Assembly: GCA_011524575.1 (NCBI GenBank)
Contig: WTKB01000352.1
Span: 1-7,475 of the forward strand
Direction of reading: 5' to 3'
DNA: 7,475 nt
Source of the DNA: Aquimarina sp.
Lineage (GTDB): Bacteria; Bacteroidota; Bacteroidia; Flavobacteriales; Flavobacteriaceae
The stretch's first letter is position 1; each line of letters starts with the position of its first letter. The notes beneath the pieces are model-generated. The model was not told the DNA's origin. It saw only the letters and a program-made list of their open reading frames with translations, and did not search any database. The position numbers and the translations under genes are program-made. This document shows, one piece after another, positions 4,995 to 7,475 of this stretch.

Positions 4995-7448
4995 TTAGAT
5001 GTGATCGACATTGATAATTACTCGTACACTTTTAAATATAGGAATACTTTCAAAAGATTTTAAAACACTTTTTAAATGTTTTTTCGATTTAGAGATACTT
5101 TGGTTATTAGGTATTTTAATTAAAATAGTCTTTAGGTATTGATTTTTAATACGAGATACTGCTGGAGACTCTGGGCCCAATACTTGATTTTTAAAGGTAA
5201 TACGTAAGGTTTCACTAAGCCAATGGGCAGCTTCATTAGTTTTGTTAAAATCACGACATTTTACCTTGAGTTCAATAAGTCTACAAAATGGAGGGTATCC
5301 ATATTGTTTGCGTGAAAAGTATTGCTCCTGATACATTTCCTTATAGTTATTGGTACTTACTTGTTGTAAAATTTGGTGCAATGGATTAAAAGATTGAATA
5401 AGTACTTTTCCTCGTTTTTCAAAACGCCCTGCTCTTCCCGCAACTTGAGTAAGCAATTGATAAGTATGTTCGTCAGCTCTATAATCTGGAAAATACAAAA
5501 GTTGATCAGCATTTAGAACACCAACAAGTTGTACGTTTTTAAAGTCTAGTCCTTTAGAAATCATTTGTGTACCTACTAATATAGAAATTTCTTTAGCTTC
5601 TAGTGCATTGATGATTTTTTCATAACCATACTTACCTTTGGTAGTATCTTGGTCCATTCTTCCAATAGCAACTTCTGGAAATAATTCTTTTAATTCATAC
5701 TCTATTTGTTCTGTACCAAGACCTTTTGTGGTAAGATCGGTACTTTCACAAACTCTACAGTGTGTTTGTACAGGAATGGTATAACTACAATAATGACATC
5801 GTAATTGTTTGTGGTATTTGTGATAGGTCAAACTTACATCACAATGCTCACACTGGGGTACATAACCGCATTTTTCACAGTTTTGAGTATGGGCATAGCC
5901 TCTCCTGTTTTGAAAAAGAATAACTTGTTTATTGGCTTTAAGTACTTCTTCTATGGCTACAATCATTTCATGACTAAAATGCCCTTTCATTTGCTTTTTA
6001 CGATATGCCTTTTTAAGATCAATAAGAGAAATATCGGGCATTAAAATATCTTGGTAACGTTTATTAAGGGTAATTAGTGCGTATTTTTCATTTTGAGCAT
6101 TGTAAAAACTCTCTATACTAGGTGTTGCAGAACCTAAAATTACATTTGCTCCATAGAATTTACTAAGTACAATTGCAGTATCTCTACCATGATACCTTGG
6201 TGCTGGATCAAATTGTTTATAGGTACGTTCATGAGATTCATCAACAATAACAAGCCCTAATTGTTGAAAAGGTAAAAACACTGCAGAACGAACACCTATG
6301 ATCACTAAAGGTTCATTCTTAGATTGTAAAATTTTATACCATACTTCAGTACGTTGGTTACTATTCATACGTGAATGGTAACTGATTAGTTGATTTCCAA
6401 ATACTTTGTGTAGTCTTGAAATTAATTGTGTGGTTAGTGCAATTTCAGGAACTAAAAATAGTACTTGTTTATTCTCCTTTAAGACCTTTTGTATGTGTTT
6501 AATGTATATTTGAGTTTTTCCCGAGGAAGTCACCCCATGTAATAAAGCTACTTTCTTTTTTTGATGTGCATCTAAAATTTCTAGATAAGCTTTTTCTTGA
6601 GCAGTACTTAACTCAAAATGAGTGGTAGATGTACTATTAGAATTTGTGATTCTAGAGGTATTTTTTTCCTCAATAGTTACCAAACCTTTTTGTACTAAAG
6701 CTTTGATTATAGATGGAGTAATTGTGTGTTTCTTACGAAAAGATAATTCCTCGATGGCTTGTTGATCTGCTTTTTCTCCAAAAAGTTTTAAAAGTGCTTC
6801 TTTTTGTTTTGGAGCACGTTGGAGTTGTTCTAAAATGTTTTGCCATTCTTGATTTGAGAAACTTTCAGCAAGTGCGATCCATTTTGTTTTTTTGTAGGTA
6901 AAATCTTTAGTTATCTTTTCTTCTAATAGAATTATTTTTTCTTGAATTAATTTATTGAGATGTTGCATGATACTTTTCTGGTCAAGAATCATACAAATTT
7001 CGCTGATCTTCAATGTACTTTTAAACTCCAGAGCTTCGATAATGAGTAATTCTTTATCAGTAAGTGAACTGGTATTTATTTTGGGATATACTTCTGTATT
7101 TAATTTTACATAGCTCTCCCCTTGTAAAAGTAAAGTTCTAGGAAGTGCTGCACGAAGTACTTCGCCAATCGAACACATGTAATATTCTGACAACCAATTC
7201 CAAAGTTTTATTTGATTCGTATGTAAAATACGTTGTTGATCTAGAATTTGTTCTATAGGTTTTGCTTCATATATTGTTGGTGTATTTTGGTGTATTTTTA
7301 TTGTAATAGCAGTATATAGTTTACGCTTTCCAAAGGTAACTACAACGCGCATCCCTTCAGTAAGCTGATTTGCCTGTTCTGGACTAATGCTATAAGTATA
7401 TAGTCTATTTAAGGCAATAGGCAATAATACATCAAGGTAATAAGTCAT
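4995..7448 (-). CDS. priA: Primosomal protein N' (replication restart helicase PriA)
   Basis: PriA recognises abandoned replication forks and drives reloading of the replicative helicase. The 817-residue protein is complete. The N-terminal 3'-DNA-end-binding domain starts YYLDVLLPIALNRLYTYS. The helicase core has Walker A GVTSSGKT (305-312), a DEXH box VDESHERTYKQ (402-412, DESH where DEEH is usual), GSATPS (439-444), GTQMISKGLDF (626-636) and QVAGRAGR (668-675). Eight zinc-binding cysteines are all present at 524, 527, 533, 536, 551, 554, 564 and 567. The frame is open to a TTG at 7463, but the ATG at 7448 starts exactly at the conserved MTYYLDV and is preferred. No promoter is evident in the 27 bp upstream inside the window. 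It heads a compact cluster with the kdsB-like and phosphatase genes, probably co-transcribed. Confidence 0.97.
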   Translation of the reverse strand: MTYYLDVLLPIALNRLYTYSISPEQANQLTEGMRVVVTFGKRKLYTAITIKIHQNTPTIYEAKPIEQILDQQRILHTNQIKLWNWLSEYYMCSIGEVLRAALPRTLLLQGESYVKLNTEVYPKINTSSLTDKELLIIEALEFKSTLKISEICMILDQKSIMQHLNKLIQEKIILLEEKITKDFTYKKTKWIALAESFSNQEWQNILEQLQRAPKQKEALLKLFGEKADQQAIEELSFRKKHTITPSIIKALVQKGLVTIEEKNTSRITNSNSTSTTHFELSTAQEKAYLEILDAHQKKKVALLHGVTSSGKTQIYIKHIQKVLKENKQVLFLVPEIALTTQLISRLHKVFGNQLISYHSRMNSNQRTEVWYKILQSKNEPLVIIGVRSAVFLPFQQLGLVIVDESHERTYKQFDPAPRYHGRDTAIVLSKFYGANVILGSATPSIESFYNAQNEKYALITLNKRYQDILMPDISLIDLKKAYRKKQMKGHFSHEMIVAIEEVLKANKQVILFQNRRGYAHTQNCEKCGYVPQCEHCDVSLTYHKYHKQLRCHYCSYTIPVQTHCRVCESTDLTTKGLGTEQIEYELKELFPEVAIGRMDQDTTKGKYGYEKIINALEAKEISILVGTQMISKGLDFKNVQLVGVLNADQLLYFPDYRADEHTYQLLTQVAGRAGRFEKRGKVLIQSFNPLHQILQQVSTNNYKEMYQEQYFSRKQYGYPPFCRLIELKVKCRDFNKTNEAAHWLSETLRITFKNQVLGPESPAVSRIKNQYLKTILIKIPNNQSISKSKKHLKSVLKSFESIPIFKSVRVIINVDHI

Positions 7449-7475
7449 AATAATTTTAAGCAAGAATTGGTATAA

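Noticed and set aside
5805..6044. Plus-strand hydrophobic open frame antisense to priA
   Set aside because: Its apparent membrane-like character is the complement of the charged, cysteine-rich PriA zinc-binding region; nothing supports expression.
7449..7463. Longer PriA starting at TTG (7463)
   Set aside because: It adds only five residues before the conserved MTYYLDV start, and an ATG is available there.

Overview
The window looks like chromosomal backbone from a member of the Bacteroidota, most likely a Flavobacteriia (Flavobacteriaceae-like) genome. Four things point there: the AT-rich sequence; start codons preceded by A-rich stretches rather than Shine-Dalgarno sequences; a TAnnTTTG-type promoter box upstream of mscL; and proteins with strongly flavobacterial wording (QueE with its CDVGCHWC cluster, an Alr with VKAFAYGSD, an alr-mscL gene pair, and a small Bacteroidota-type hypothetical protein). 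No transposase, integrase, phage gene, CRISPR array, tRNA or rRNA is visible.

Layout. Positions 1-116 hold a repeat/promoter region followed by queE (+). This converges on a 206-residue hypothetical gene (-, 763-1383) with a 31-bp gap. Positions 1384-1716 form a 333-bp gene-free, repeat-rich region that must carry the divergent promoters of the hypothetical gene and of alr. Then come alr (+, 1717-2820) and mscL (+, 2901-3311). A strong symmetric hairpin at 3372-3417 separates these from a minus-strand gene cluster read right to left: priA (7448-4995), kdsB-like (4971-4117) and a histidine-phosphatase-superfamily gene (4105-3422), with gaps of only 23 and 11 bp.

Functions. QueE makes the 7-deazaguanine precursor of preQ0/queuosine, Alr supplies D-alanine for peptidoglycan, and MscL is the osmotic safety valve. 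PriA restarts stalled replication forks. The last two genes look like a coupled pair: a CMP-Kdo-synthetase-type nucleotidyltransferase and a phosphatase-fold protein that has lost the second catalytic histidine.

The most interesting non-coding signal is a ~39-bp module present upstream of three neighbouring genes (queE, the hypothetical gene, alr), each copy oriented toward its gene. Two of the copies belong to a longer (~88-bp) inverted repeat pair that brackets the queE/hypothetical block. A 25-bp tandem repeat follows the alr copy. I found no convincing new multi-gene system; the kdsB-like/phosphatase pair is the closest candidate for unassigned biochemistry.
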